A stretch of DNA of 64,000 nt, taken from positions 62,001 through 126,000 of the forward strand of contig NZ_JBNJLT010000006.1 in NCBI RefSeq assembly GCF_050113635.1, given 5' to 3'. The first letter of the stretch is position 1. Each line of letters begins with the position of its first letter. This document shows positions 44,099 to 52,860 of this stretch, piece after piece. The translations under genes and the position numbers were made by a program. Origin of the DNA: Marinimicrobium sp050113635. Its GTDB lineage: Bacteria > Pseudomonadota > Gammaproteobacteria > Pseudomonadales > Cellvibrionaceae. The notes beneath the pieces were generated by a model. It had not been told where the DNA came from, searched no databases, and saw only the letters and a program-made list of their open reading frames with translations.

Positions 44099-44884
44099 TT
44101 AAAGCGTCTGGTTAATGTATTGCAGCATCTGGTCCGCACTGGAAACGACTTTGGAGTTCAACTCGTACGCGCGCTGTGCGGAAATCATATCCACCATTTC
44201 CTGAACAATATCGACGTTGGAGCTTTCCAGCATTCCTTGTTTAAGTGCTCCCATTCCTTCCTGAGAGGGCGCACCGATAACCGGGTTGCCACTGGCTACG
44301 GTTTCCACGTAGAGATTGCCACCGATGGCTTCCAGGCCGGACGGGTTAATGAAGTCGGCCAATTGCAACTGCCCGATTTCCTGCGGCTGGGGATCGTCGT
44401 CAAAGTGCGCGCTGATAATGCCGTCTTCGCTGATATTAATCTGGCTGGTGTTTTCCGGCACCACGATGCCCGGCTCGACCAGCAAACCCCCATTGGTCAC
44501 CAGTTCGCCCTCGCCGTTAATTTGCAACTGGCCGTTGCGGGTATAAGCCAGCGTGCCGTCGGGGCGCAGCACCTGCAAAAAGCCGCGACCGTCAATCGCC
44601 ACGTCCAGGGCCTGGTCAGTCACTTCCAGGTTGCCTTCGGTAAACTCTTTTTGCGTCGACACCACTCGCACACCGGTACCCAGTTGCAGACCGGAGGGGA
44701 GTTCATCGTTCTGGTTGGCGAGGCCACCGGGCTGACGTTGTGTCTGATACAGCAAATCTTCGAATACCACGCGATCGCGCTTGAACCCCACCGTGCCCAC
44801 ATTGGACAGATTGTTCGCGATGGTGGTCAGTTGTTTGTCCTGGGCGCTGAGGCCGGTTTTACTGACGTACAGGGCTGCGTGCAT
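44099..44884 (-). CDS. flgG: FlgG, distal rod protein
   Basis: A 261-residue rod protein: MHAALYVSKTGLSAQDKQLTTIANNLSNVGTVGFKRDRVVFEDLLY is the conserved N-terminus, with the FlgG-specific insertion about residues 46-65, and the C-terminal SNVDIVQEMVDMISAQRAYELNSKVVSSADQMLQYINQ. Between flgF and flgH as usual. Confidence 0.97.
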   Translation of the reverse strand: MHAALYVSKTGLSAQDKQLTTIANNLSNVGTVGFKRDRVVFEDLLYQTQRQPGGLANQNDELPSGLQLGTGVRVVSTQKEFTEGNLEVTDQALDVAIDGRGFLQVLRPDGTLAYTRNGQLQINGEGELVTNGGLLVEPGIVVPENTSQINISEDGIISAHFDDDPQPQEIGQLQLADFINPSGLEAIGGNLYVETVASGNPVIGAPSQEGMGALKQGMLESSNVDIVQEMVDMISAQRAYELNSKVVSSADQMLQYINQTL

Positions 44885-44970
44885 GGTGTGTTCTCTCTGT
44901 CGGTTGCCGCCAGGGCGGCAAACTGTTTCCGCTTTGCGGCCATTCAGCCGCGCTCAAGCCTTGCTGTTAA

Positions 44971-45711
44971 CTAGTTTTGCAATAGCCGTGCCGAGGTTTC
45001 AGAATTCTGGCGGGCAGTCTGCATTACTTTCACTTGCATTTCGTACTGCCGGGACTGACTGAGGATTTGAGTAAATTCCTCTACCGCATTGACGTTGCTG
45101 CCCTCCAGGAACCCGGTCAGCACACTGACCCCGGCGTCCGCAGGCGCCGGAATATTATTGTCCTGGCGGAAAAGCCCATCTTCACCTTTGGAGAGCGCCT
45201 CCGCCCCGGGGTTAACGAGTTTGATCCGATCCACTTCGACCATGGCTTCCGGCCCCAGCCCCTGCGCCACCACCGAAATGGTGCCGTCTGAGCCAATCTC
45301 CATTTTTTCCATGGGCGGAAGGGCTACAGGCCCCTCATTACCCATCACCGGCAATCCACTCCCGTTACGGAGAATACCCAGTGGGTCGACATGTAACCCA
45401 CCCGCCCGCGTGTAAGCTTCGGTGCCATCGGGCGCCTGAACGGCGATAAATCCTTCGCCCTGCACGGCAATATCCAGGTCACGACCTGTCTCATTCATCG
45501 GGCCCGGTTGAAAATTCGTGGCGGGCCGCTCCGTCAGAGCGTAGGCCCGAGACGGATGCCCATCCCCATAATAAATGGGCATACTGCGTGCCTGAGCGAA
45601 GTCTGCACGAAATCCGGTGGTGTTCAGGTTGGCCAGGTTATTGGAATGGTTGGTCTGGGCCAGCATATTGTTCTTGGCGCCAGTCATCGCCACGTATAAG
45701 GCTTTATCCAT
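44971..45711 (-). CDS. flgF: FlgF, proximal rod protein
   Basis: A 246-residue rod protein starting MDKALYVAMTGAKNNMLAQTNHSNNLANLNTTGFRADF and ending with the axial-family helix (NAVEEFTQILSQSRQYEMQVKVMQTARQNSETSARLLQ). ATG 45711 has GGGAG in front; the longer reading to 45753 begins before the predicted sigma-54 start (near 45749). First gene of the second flg operon. Confidence 0.96.
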   Translation of the reverse strand: MDKALYVAMTGAKNNMLAQTNHSNNLANLNTTGFRADFAQARSMPIYYGDGHPSRAYALTERPATNFQPGPMNETGRDLDIAVQGEGFIAVQAPDGTEAYTRAGGLHVDPLGILRNGSGLPVMGNEGPVALPPMEKMEIGSDGTISVVAQGLGPEAMVEVDRIKLVNPGAEALSKGEDGLFRQDNNIPAPADAGVSVLTGFLEGSNVNAVEEFTQILSQSRQYEMQVKVMQTARQNSETSARLLQN

Positions 45712-45759
45712 GAGTACTCCCCCGAAAAGCGGCAAAAAATTACCTGATATCAAGGGTAT

Positions 45760-45776
45760 TGCAAGAGCAATGCCAA
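45760..45776 (-). promoter_or_regulatory. Sigma-54 promoter for flgFGHIJKL
   Basis: The minus strand reads TTGGCATTGCTCTTGCA, a strong match (TGGCA-T, N5, TTGCA). Start near 45749, 38 bases before flgF. Together with the terminator after flgE it splits the flg genes into two units. Confidence 0.9.
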
Positions 45777-45851
45777 CTGATGATTATCGCGGTGAAAACA
45801 AAGGGAGGTGGCCGGCGCGTACTGTGTTGACACGCATCCACGCCGGATAAA

Positions 45852-45887
45852 AAAAGCGGATGCGGGCATAAACCCGCATCCGCTTTT
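45852..45887 (-). terminator. Intrinsic terminator after flgE
   Basis: A 15-bp stem AAAAGCGGATGCGGG with its complement, 6-base loop, followed on the minus strand by a run of seven T. It lies 23 bases after the flgE stop. Confidence 0.92.
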
Positions 45888-45909
45888 ACCGATCTATAGC
45901 CCGCTGTGA

Positions 45910-48267
45910 CTATCGGAGGTTAATGATTGTTTGCGTGATCTGGTTGGCGGTCTCAATGGTTTTTGAGCTGGCCTGGAAATTTCGCTGGGCAATAATCAAA
46001 TTGACCAACTGCGCCGATAAATCGACGTTGGATTCTTCCAGCGCCCCCGCAATCACATCGCCAAGCTGCGCGGTGCCGGGTGCGCCAATAATCGGTTCGC
46101 CGGAGTCCGCCGTTTGCACCCAACTGGTATCCCCAACGGGCTTCAACCCTTCAATGTTATTGAAGTTTGCCAAAGCCACCTGGCCCAGAACCTCGGCTTC
46201 GCCGTTGGTAAAGCGGGCAAAAATAGTACCATCCTCACCGATATCCAACCCTGACAAACGACCGGTGCTGTAACCGTTTTGATCCTGCTGCTCGACGCCA
46301 AACCGCTCGCCAAACTGGGTGGTGCCATCCAGGCTGATTTCAAAGTTGGAACTGCTGGGCGGCTCGGTCACAGGCAGCTGGCCGCCTTGCAACACATTCA
46401 GAGGCCCCAGTGCACCGGTGCTGGAACCGTCATCGTTCAGCGGCGTCCAGTTGGAGATGAGCATTTCATCCGACAACGTTTCATTCAACGTGCCATCACT
46501 ATTGAAATGGACATTAAAAGAAGCCATGGTCGCTTCGGTATTTTGCGGTGGCGGTAGCGTCGGATCTGGATCACCCACATTCTGGCCGTCCACTTGAACG
46601 TACATTACCCAGTGATTGGGCGATGTGGACGGGTCAGCCGGGTCATAAGGCTGACGCACAAAGTACTGCTCAAGGGTATGCGGATTACCCATGCTGTCAT
46701 AAATGGATGAACTGGTTGAGTGGTTGAAACTGCCCTGATTGTCCGGATCAAACGCGTTGATCGCCACTTCGGTAAAACTGTCATCGGTCAGGGGCGCAAA
46801 AATATTACCCACCGTCGGGGACGTGGAATTCAGAGCGTAGCCCTCTTCCATTTGCACCGTCACACTGCCGCCAATAATGACATCATCGGTGTTGTTGTTA
46901 ACGGACTGGATGCCCGTGCCCGTTCTCCCCACCACGTCCATGGAGCCGGGCGCCAGGCTGCCACCAAACCCAAAACGCAGGTCGGTACCGACGCGGGAGG
47001 TGATCTGTAAATCCCCAGTGGCGGTCACTTCCGCTCGGATACCCGGCAGTTGGGACGTGCTCAAGCCGTTGATTTCGTTGGCCAGCGCATCGAGCGTGGT
47101 TGAGCTCAGCGTCACTCCGTTCAGGGTAAAGTTGTTATTGCCGTTATTGAACGTACCGGAGAGAATTCGCGCATTGGTCTGAGCCGAGGCGGTAATGCCG
47201 GTTAACGCGTTAAGCTCGGAGGCGGTTTGAGCGGCAGAGGCGTTCTCTTCGCTGGTGAACGTCACACTACCGCCATCGGGTGTTTCGAATTCCAGAGTTT
47301 GCGCCAGGTAGCCATTCGTCACTTCAGGAATGCCCGCGACAGAAGGTGGAGCGGCATTCAAGGCGTTGGACAACGCATTGGCGCCCGAAGGAGCGTTGAT
47401 ATTGCTCAGGTTAATATTGGAGCTGACGCCTTCGGTCAAATCCTGGAACACCAGCTGCCCACCGTTCACCACGGCTTGCACATTAATCGGGGAAGGAGCC
47501 CCAAAAATTTCGCTGTTGATCAGGTTGGCAATGTCCTGCATCGAGTTGGCGGTGGAAGAGTCGAGCGTAACGCTAACCGTGCCATTACCGGATGCCGGAG
47601 AGGAGCCTACCAGTTCGATGTCGAAGGTGGTGGGGTTCGCCGAGAAGTCAATCGGTGTGGCAATCGCACCCAAATCCATACGCGTAGAGGTCGCTTCCTT
47701 CAAACCTGTTTGAGCCAGCCCTACGGCTGCACCATCTGTCCCGAAGGAGGTACCGCGGCTCTCGAGCACAGCCTGGTTGGCATCCAGATTAAACCGCGCC
47801 AGACTCAAGGTGGTCTGCCGGGGAGCCTGTACACTCACATCCACTTGCAAGTCACCCAGGGTGCCATTGATGTTGCCATTCGCATCCGCTGAGAACCCCT
47901 GCAGAAGCGCGCCGGTGTTCGACACGATAAAGCCGTCGTCGTTAATACCAAATGCCCCCGCACGAGTGTACTGACGCTCGCCGGCATTGCTGGTCACAAA
48001 AAAGCCCGTGCCGTTAATGGCCAGATCCAGGGAGTTATCCGTAATGTTGCGGTTACCCTGGTTGAACTGCTGGCGAATTTTCTGCAAATTGACACCACTA
48101 CCGGGCGTTGTCGCCGTGGTGCCGAGAATACTGCCGCCGTAGATATCTCCAAACTCCGCCCGCGACGACTTGAAGCCCGTCGTGCTGGCGTTGGCAATGT
48201 TATTACCGGTCACATCCAGATCCGCGCTGGCTGCGCGGATACCACTGAGCGCGATATTAAAAGGCAT
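45910..48267 (-). CDS. flgE: FlgE, hook protein, oversized
   Basis: A 785-residue hook protein: MPFNIALSGIRAASADLDVTGNNIANASTTGFKSSRAEFGDIYGG at the start and LEESNVDLSAQLVNLIIAQRNFQASSKTIETANQITQTIINLR at the end are the axial-family termini; YFVRQPYDPADPSTSPNHWVMYVQVDG is the FlgE core. Most FlgE proteins have 400-470 residues; here about 300 extra residues form surface domains in the middle. Last gene of flgBCDE. Confidence 0.96.
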   Translation of the reverse strand: MPFNIALSGIRAASADLDVTGNNIANASTTGFKSSRAEFGDIYGGSILGTTATTPGSGVNLQKIRQQFNQGNRNITDNSLDLAINGTGFFVTSNAGERQYTRAGAFGINDDGFIVSNTGALLQGFSADANGNINGTLGDLQVDVSVQAPRQTTLSLARFNLDANQAVLESRGTSFGTDGAAVGLAQTGLKEATSTRMDLGAIATPIDFSANPTTFDIELVGSSPASGNGTVSVTLDSSTANSMQDIANLINSEIFGAPSPINVQAVVNGGQLVFQDLTEGVSSNINLSNINAPSGANALSNALNAAPPSVAGIPEVTNGYLAQTLEFETPDGGSVTFTSEENASAAQTASELNALTGITASAQTNARILSGTFNNGNNNFTLNGVTLSSTTLDALANEINGLSTSQLPGIRAEVTATGDLQITSRVGTDLRFGFGGSLAPGSMDVVGRTGTGIQSVNNNTDDVIIGGSVTVQMEEGYALNSTSPTVGNIFAPLTDDSFTEVAINAFDPDNQGSFNHSTSSSIYDSMGNPHTLEQYFVRQPYDPADPSTSPNHWVMYVQVDGQNVGDPDPTLPPPQNTEATMASFNVHFNSDGTLNETLSDEMLISNWTPLNDDGSSTGALGPLNVLQGGQLPVTEPPSSSNFEISLDGTTQFGERFGVEQQDQNGYSTGRLSGLDIGEDGTIFARFTNGEAEVLGQVALANFNNIEGLKPVGDTSWVQTADSGEPIIGAPGTAQLGDVIAGALEESNVDLSAQLVNLIIAQRNFQASSKTIETANQITQTIINLR

Positions 48268-48299
48268 GGAATAGTCCTCGTTTCAACGCCATTGAGCGA

Positions 48300-49016
48300 T
48301 TAGTTGAATTGTTTTACATCGCCGATATTAACGGCACCCAGCCCGGCCAGATTCAACGTCAGGCGGCCATCATCACCCATGCTGACGCTGTTTACATTGG
48401 CACTGAGCGCGGTTTCAAGCTGTTCGGTTTTTCCATCCTGGGTAACGAGCACTTCAAAACGGTACTCTCCCCCCGGGAGCGGCTCTTCTCCACCGATCCA
48501 GTCAAGCAGTTCGCCATTCACTTCCACGTTCTGACCATCCCAGCGGAAGGAAAGATCGCCGGCGGGGCGGGAACCCAGCGGAATGGCAGAAACCTGCTCG
48601 CCGGCCTCGTCATAAACATTGATGCGCATATCGTTGGTGGACTCTTCCAGCCGGACAGAACCGCTGACAATGCCACCATCAAACAGCAGGGTTTTTTCCG
48701 TCGGCACCGTGACTTGCCGTCCAACCAGCGAGGAGGCCTGCAGGGCCTGGTTCGACATAAACGAACCACTGAATTCTTCAAAACGGTTGTTCAGGCGCTC
48801 CAGCCCTTCCACCGAGCTGAACTGTGCCAGTTGCGCGATAAAGTCGCCGTTGTCCTGTGGCGAGAGCGGGTCCTGGTTGTTCATCTGGGTAATCATCAAT
48901 TCCAGAAAGGCGGACTGCCCCAATTCGTTGGAGTTTTTATCATCCTTGTTTTTGTTGGCAATATTCAGATTGCTCAGAATACTATTGGTGGTGTTGTCGT
49001 TGTTGACCTGGCTCAT
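48300..49016 (-). CDS. flgD: FlgD, hook assembly scaffold
   Basis: A 238-residue hook cap protein with the N-terminal motif LGQSAFLELMITQMNNQDPLSPQDNGDFIAQLAQFSSVEGLERLN and a C-terminal Fn3-like/FLGD domain. Twenty-eight bases after flgC, 32 before flgE. Needed for FlgE polymerisation. Confidence 0.96.
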   Translation of the reverse strand: MSQVNNDNTTNSILSNLNIANKNKDDKNSNELGQSAFLELMITQMNNQDPLSPQDNGDFIAQLAQFSSVEGLERLNNRFEEFSGSFMSNQALQASSLVGRQVTVPTEKTLLFDGGIVSGSVRLEESTNDMRINVYDEAGEQVSAIPLGSRPAGDLSFRWDGQNVEVNGELLDWIGGEEPLPGGEYRFEVLVTQDGKTEQLETALSANVNSVSMGDDGRLTLNLAGLGAVNIGDVKQFN

Positions 49017-49044
49017 GGCGATAGGCTCTCGCTGAGTGTTCGGC

Positions 49045-49512
49045 TTACTGACCCAGGGTCAGTGCACGTTGAATCATTTGTTTGGCTGAGTTCATGACTT
49101 CCACATTCATTTGGAAAGAACGGGAAGCGGAAATCATGTTGGCCATTTCCTCCACCGGGTTGACGTTGGGGTAGAACACATAGCCCTCTTCGTCCGCTTC
49201 GGGGTGGTCGGGCTCATAGCGGCGCTGCAGCGGCGCATCGCTCTCGACAATGCCCATCACGCGTACACCACGCCCTGCTGGTTCTTGCCCCCACGCTGAA
49301 GGCTCTTGTCCCCACGCTGAAGGCTCTCTACCAAAAGCGGCCATGGCATCGGATTGCATTTGAGAGAATACGGGTTGGCGGTTGCGATAAACCTGATCGG
49401 CGCTGGAGCTGGCCGTTTGGGCGTTGGCGAGATTACTGGCGGTCGTGTTCAGGCGCACGCTCTGCGCGCTCATGCCGGAACCTGCCACATCAAACACATT
49501 AACCAGTGCCAT
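49045..49512 (-). CDS. flgC: FlgC, proximal rod protein with an inserted 7-residue repeat
   Basis: A 155-residue rod protein with conserved ends (MALVNVFDVAGSGMSAQSVRLNTTASNLANAQTA; YVFYPNVNPVEEMANMISASRSFQMNVEVMNSAKQMIQRALTLGQ). Residues about 61-79 consist of a repeated EPSAWGQ unit not present in ordinary FlgC; it lies in the exposed, variable mid-region. The same DNA unit occurs in fliK. 25 bases after flgB. Confidence 0.95.
   Translation of the reverse strand: MALVNVFDVAGSGMSAQSVRLNTTASNLANAQTASSSADQVYRNRQPVFSQMQSDAMAAFGREPSAWGQEPSAWGQEPAGRGVRVMGIVESDAPLQRRYEPDHPEADEEGYVFYPNVNPVEEMANMISASRSFQMNVEVMNSAKQMIQRALTLGQ
49278..49331 (-). repeat. 21-bp tandem repeat inside flgC (QEPSAWG coding)
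   Basis: About two and a half units reading AGAGCCTTCAGCGTGGGG with a 21-base period on the coding strand. The unit is nearly identical to the one in fliK (AGAGCCTTCAGCGCGGGG), so the two arrays share an origin even though the genes are unrelated. Confidence 0.85.
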
Positions 49513-49537
49513 TGTATAACTCCGTCGTCAGCCGTAA

Positions 49538-49936
49538 TTACTCACCGCGCAGCGCGCTGGTCAGACCTTTGAATTTGCCGTTGAGAAAAGTAAAGCTCGC
49601 CTGAAAATCCAGTGCGTTTTTCATGTACGCGGCGTGTTCAATGTGTTCTTCCACTGTATTGCCATCCACCGAGGGTTGGTTTGGCACACGATACTTCGCT
49701 TCCGCGTCACCCAATTCGCTGACACCGTGCAGATGACGCTGATGGGTAGCATCCAGAGAAAAGCGGCTTTGCTCACCGCGCTCCACCGCCAGCGCCTGCC
49801 GAAAATCCAGGTCTTTGGCTTTGTAATTGGGCGTATCCACGTTGGCCATGTTGTCGGCCAGAATCTCGGCGCGACGGGCCCGCAGCTTGAAGGCGGACTC
49901 ATGAACGCCCAGGGCAGATTCGAAACTGATGGCCAT
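49538..49936 (-). CDS. flgB: FlgB, proximal rod protein
   Basis: A 132-residue rod protein starting MAISFESALGVHESAFKLRARRAEILADNMANVDTPNYKAKDLDF, the family signature, and ending with HIEHAAYMKNALDFQASFTFLNGKFKGL. ATG 49936 has GGAGAG eight bases upstream. First gene of flgBCDE. Confidence 0.96.
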   Translation of the reverse strand: MAISFESALGVHESAFKLRARRAEILADNMANVDTPNYKAKDLDFRQALAVERGEQSRFSLDATHQRHLHGVSELGDAEAKYRVPNQPSVDGNTVEEHIEHAAYMKNALDFQASFTFLNGKFKGLTSALRGE

Positions 49937-49983
49937 AACCGATCTCTCCAGCGGCAATACCTAAAAATGACATCAGTGACTAA

Positions 49984-49998
49984 GCAACGGTTGTGCCA
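49984..49998 (-). promoter_or_regulatory. Sigma-54 promoter for flgBCDE
   Basis: The minus strand reads TGGCACAACCGTTGC, followed by T: a perfect consensus match. Start near 49973, 37 bases before flgB. No flgA or flgM lies upstream; the cluster ends here. Confidence 0.93.
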
Positions 49999-50120
49999 CA
50001 ACCAGAAGAAAAGGTTAAGTTGTTGTTTTTAAAATAGTTTTTGGTCGAGTTTTTAGAGGCGGGGAAAGGGAGAGGGAAAGGCGGCAATAATCAGGCGGCA
50101 AGGGTTTACCGCTTTGGAGA

Positions 50121-50146
50121 ACACGGACCGGCAAACCGGTCCGTGT
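50121..50146 (-). terminator. Hairpin after serA
   Basis: A perfect 11-bp stem ACACGGACCGG with its complement and a 4-base loop, 13 bases after the serA stop. No T-run follows, but its place between serA and the flgB promoter supports a terminator role. Confidence 0.7.
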
Positions 50147-50158
50147 GGCGGCAGGTAA

Positions 50159-51334
50159 TTACACCACTCGGACCGAGATAACATGGTCCACCTGAGTGAC
50201 CGCCTGCACTACCGCTTCAGAGGGTGCCTGGTCGAGATCGATAATGTTGTAGGCGATCTCTCCACGGCTTTTATTCACCATATCAATCACGTTGATATCA
50301 TGATCCGCCAATACGGAGAGCACATTACCCAACACACCGGAGACGTTGTCATTGCAGAAGGTAATACGCGTGCCCTTCTCGCCGGAGCGCTCCATGTTGA
50401 CCAGGGGGAAATTAACGGCGTTCAGGATGTTGCCGTTTTCCAGGTAATCCTTGAGCTGGTCAGCCGCCATTACCGCGCAATTCTCTTCCGCCTCACGGGT
50501 GCTGGCACCGATATGCGGCATGGCATAGACGTCTTCACGGGACAGGAGGCAGGGCTCCGGGAAGTCACACACGTAACGCCCCAGCTGCCCCGCTTCCAGA
50601 CTGCGAACGATGGCTTCCGGCTCTACAATAGCGTCACGCGCAAAGTTCAACAGCACGGCGCCCTGTTTGACAGAACGAAGTGACTCATCATTAATCAGGC
50701 CACGAGTGGCATCCAGGGCCGGCACATGCAGGCTGATGTAGTCAGAACGGCTCAGCAGCGATTGCAGGTTTTCCATACGCCCGACCTGACTGGGCAGACG
50801 CCAGGCGGCTTCAACAGACAACGCCGGGTCATAGCCAACCACATTCATTCCCAGGGATAAGGCCGTCTCGGCCACCATGGAGCCGATAGCACCCAGGCCC
50901 ACGACACCGAGTGTCTTGCCTTTCAGCTCGGAACCGGCGAAATTGGATTTCTGCTTCTCCAGCAGCTTGCTCATTTCCTCGGCATCGGTCATGTCGGTCA
51001 GGGTCTGGACGTAATCCATCCCCTGCAGGATGCCACGAGAGGCCAGCAGCATGCCGCCCAGCACCAGCTCTTTTACCGCGTTGGCGTTGGCACCCGGCGT
51101 ATTGAATACCACCACCCCTTTCTTTGTGTACTCCGCCACCGGCACATTGTTCACGCCCGCGCCCGCACGGGCGACCGCTTTCACGCTGGAGGGCAGCGCT
51201 TCGTCGTGCAATTTGTGACTGCGAAGAATATACGCATCCGGGTCGTTCAAATCACTGGCGACTTCATAGTGATCGCGCCCGAAGCGATCCAGCCCTTTGA
51301 CGGAAATCTTGTTGTAGGTTTTGATCTTGAACAT
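50159..51334 (-). CDS. serA: D-3-phosphoglycerate dehydrogenase
   Basis: A 391-residue NAD-dependent dehydrogenase for the first step of serine synthesis. Rossmann motif VGLGAIGS, substrate/cofactor motifs NFARDAIVEPEAI and the catalytic His in MPHIGASTREAEENC are visible; a C-terminal ACT domain (from about residue 318) probably senses serine. Lies 32 bases after serC in a serC-serA unit. Confidence 0.93.
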   Translation of the reverse strand: MFKIKTYNKISVKGLDRFGRDHYEVASDLNDPDAYILRSHKLHDEALPSSVKAVARAGAGVNNVPVAEYTKKGVVVFNTPGANANAVKELVLGGMLLASRGILQGMDYVQTLTDMTDAEEMSKLLEKQKSNFAGSELKGKTLGVVGLGAIGSMVAETALSLGMNVVGYDPALSVEAAWRLPSQVGRMENLQSLLSRSDYISLHVPALDATRGLINDESLRSVKQGAVLLNFARDAIVEPEAIVRSLEAGQLGRYVCDFPEPCLLSREDVYAMPHIGASTREAEENCAVMAADQLKDYLENGNILNAVNFPLVNMERSGEKGTRITFCNDNVSGVLGNVLSVLADHDINVIDMVNKSRGEIAYNIIDLDQAPSEAVVQAVTQVDHVISVRVV

Positions 51335-51366
51335 GAGTCTTCCTGTATCGAATGTATTTGCGGCGA

Positions 51367-52485
51367 TCAGCCCTGCACAACCTGTTCATAGGCCCAACTC
51401 AACCAAGGCAACAACGCTTCAATATCCGCGGCTTCCACGGTGGCACCGCACCAGATACGCAGTCCAGGAGGCGCATCGCGGTAGGCACCGATGTCATAAG
51501 CGACACCTTCCTGGTCCAGCAACTTAACCATTGCTTTCACTTGCTCCGGCTCGGCTTTCAGGATGAAGCAAACGCTGGTATTGGACACCGTGCCAGGAGC
51601 CTGCGCCAGAAATTCAATCCAGGGGTTCTGCTCGACAAAACCACTCAGCACCGCGAGATTCGCTTCGGAGCGACGAATGGCTTCGCGCACACCGCCGATC
51701 TCTTCAATCCAGTCCAGCGCGTCCAGATAATCCGCCACACACAGCATTGACGGCGTATTGATGGTTTCTCCTCGGAAAATGCCCTCAATCAGCTTGCCGC
51801 CTTTGGTCATGCGGAAGATTTTCGGCAGAGGCCAATCCGGCTCATAACTCTCCAAACGTTCGACCGCGCGCGGGCTCAAAATCAGCATACCGTGAGCACC
51901 TTCCCCGCCCAGCACTTTCTGCCAGCTGAACGTCACCACATCGAGCTTCTCCCAGGGCAGTTCCATGGCGAATACCGCCGAGGTGGCGTCACAGATGGTC
52001 AACCCCTGACGATCATCGGCAATCCAGTCTCCATTGGGGACTTTTACGCCCGAGGTAGTGCCATTCCAGGTAAAAATAACGTCGTGATCAAAGTTGACCC
52101 GCGTCAAGTCCGGCAGCAGGCCATAGTCCGCTTCCAGAGGCGTGACATCCTTAAGCTTGAGTTGCTTGGTAATATCGGTCAGCCAGCCCTTACCGAACGA
52201 CTCCCATTGCAGTACGTCAACCGGCCGCTCGCCCAGCAAAGACCACATGGCCATTTCCACCGCGCCGGTGTCAGAAGCGGGCACCACGCCCACCCGATAC
52301 CCTTCTGGCAATCCGAGCAGGCGAGCGGTGTCTTCACAGGCCCGCTTCAAAGCCTCTTTTCCCAAGCCGGAACGATGTGAACGGCCCAATGTGGCGGTAT
52401 CCAGCTTGCTCACGTCGTAGCCGGGACGCTTGCTGCATGGACCTGAGGAAAAATTGGGGTTGCGGGGCTTAACCTGTGGTTGCAT
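51367..52485 (-). CDS. serC: Phosphoserine aminotransferase, Methanosarcina/alphaproteobacterial type
   Basis: A 372-residue PLP enzyme that aminates 3-phosphohydroxypyruvate. N-terminus PRNPNFSSGPCSKRPGYDVS and Schiff-base Lys in VTFSWQKVLGGEGAHGM match the divergent SerC subfamily seen in Methanosarcina and many alphaproteobacteria rather than the E. coli type; pairing with serA supports the role. GAGGA precedes the ATG. The 269-base region upstream (52486-52754) contains its promoter region and the end of a candidate small RNA. Confidence 0.88.
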   Translation of the reverse strand: MQPQVKPRNPNFSSGPCSKRPGYDVSKLDTATLGRSHRSGLGKEALKRACEDTARLLGLPEGYRVGVVPASDTGAVEMAMWSLLGERPVDVLQWESFGKGWLTDITKQLKLKDVTPLEADYGLLPDLTRVNFDHDVIFTWNGTTSGVKVPNGDWIADDRQGLTICDATSAVFAMELPWEKLDVVTFSWQKVLGGEGAHGMLILSPRAVERLESYEPDWPLPKIFRMTKGGKLIEGIFRGETINTPSMLCVADYLDALDWIEEIGGVREAIRRSEANLAVLSGFVEQNPWIEFLAQAPGTVSNTSVCFILKAEPEQVKAMVKLLDQEGVAYDIGAYRDAPPGLRIWCGATVEAADIEALLPWLSWAYEQVVQG

Positions 52486-52705
52486 GGGAATCCTCGAACA
52501 GTTGACGGTGGTAACAGTTCCAGTGAAGCCGTGACCCGGGGCCTGGCTTCAGAAAGGCGCCGATTATGCCAGTTAATGGCAAAAACCACTAGGCATCACA
52601 CAAGGATCAGCATCGACTTGGGGAAAAGGTGAAAACGATTGAGGACTGCACCCAAATCCAATGGGCACGTCTTGCCGAGGGTGCGTTAATCGTGAAACAT
52701 CAGGC

Positions 52706-52860
52706 AAAAAAAAGCCCTTTACAATGTAAAGGGCAAGAGGGAGACCTCGATGCATCAACCAGACATCGAGGGTGAGAGACCGTGGTGCTCGGCTTGACGC
52801 AATAGTTCCATCGGGGCGTTCAGCCTGCTACCGAATGCCAACTCCATGCGGCATCTTCCT
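52706..52860 (-). ncRNA. Candidate repressor-controlled small RNA (about 155 nt)
   Basis: A sigma-70 promoter at 52895-52867 (TTGACA, 17 bases, TAAAGT on the minus strand) would start a transcript near 52860. It ends at a strong intrinsic terminator 52734-52706 (9-bp stem GCCCTTTAC/GTAAAGGGC, then eight T). Between them is a second hairpin (CCTCGATG/CATCGAGG, 52745-52771). The promoter is covered by the palindrome TGACAGCGCTGTCA. The transcript could also encode a 30-residue peptide (MELAFGSRLN to its stop at 52755) preceded by AGGA. No known RNA family recognised. Confidence 0.42.
52714..52734 (-). terminator. Intrinsic terminator between glk promoter region and serC
   Basis: Perfect 9-bp stem GCCCTTTAC/GTAAAGGGC with a 3-base loop followed on the minus strand by eight consecutive T. 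It ends any minus-strand transcript entering from 52760-53057. Confidence 0.9.
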
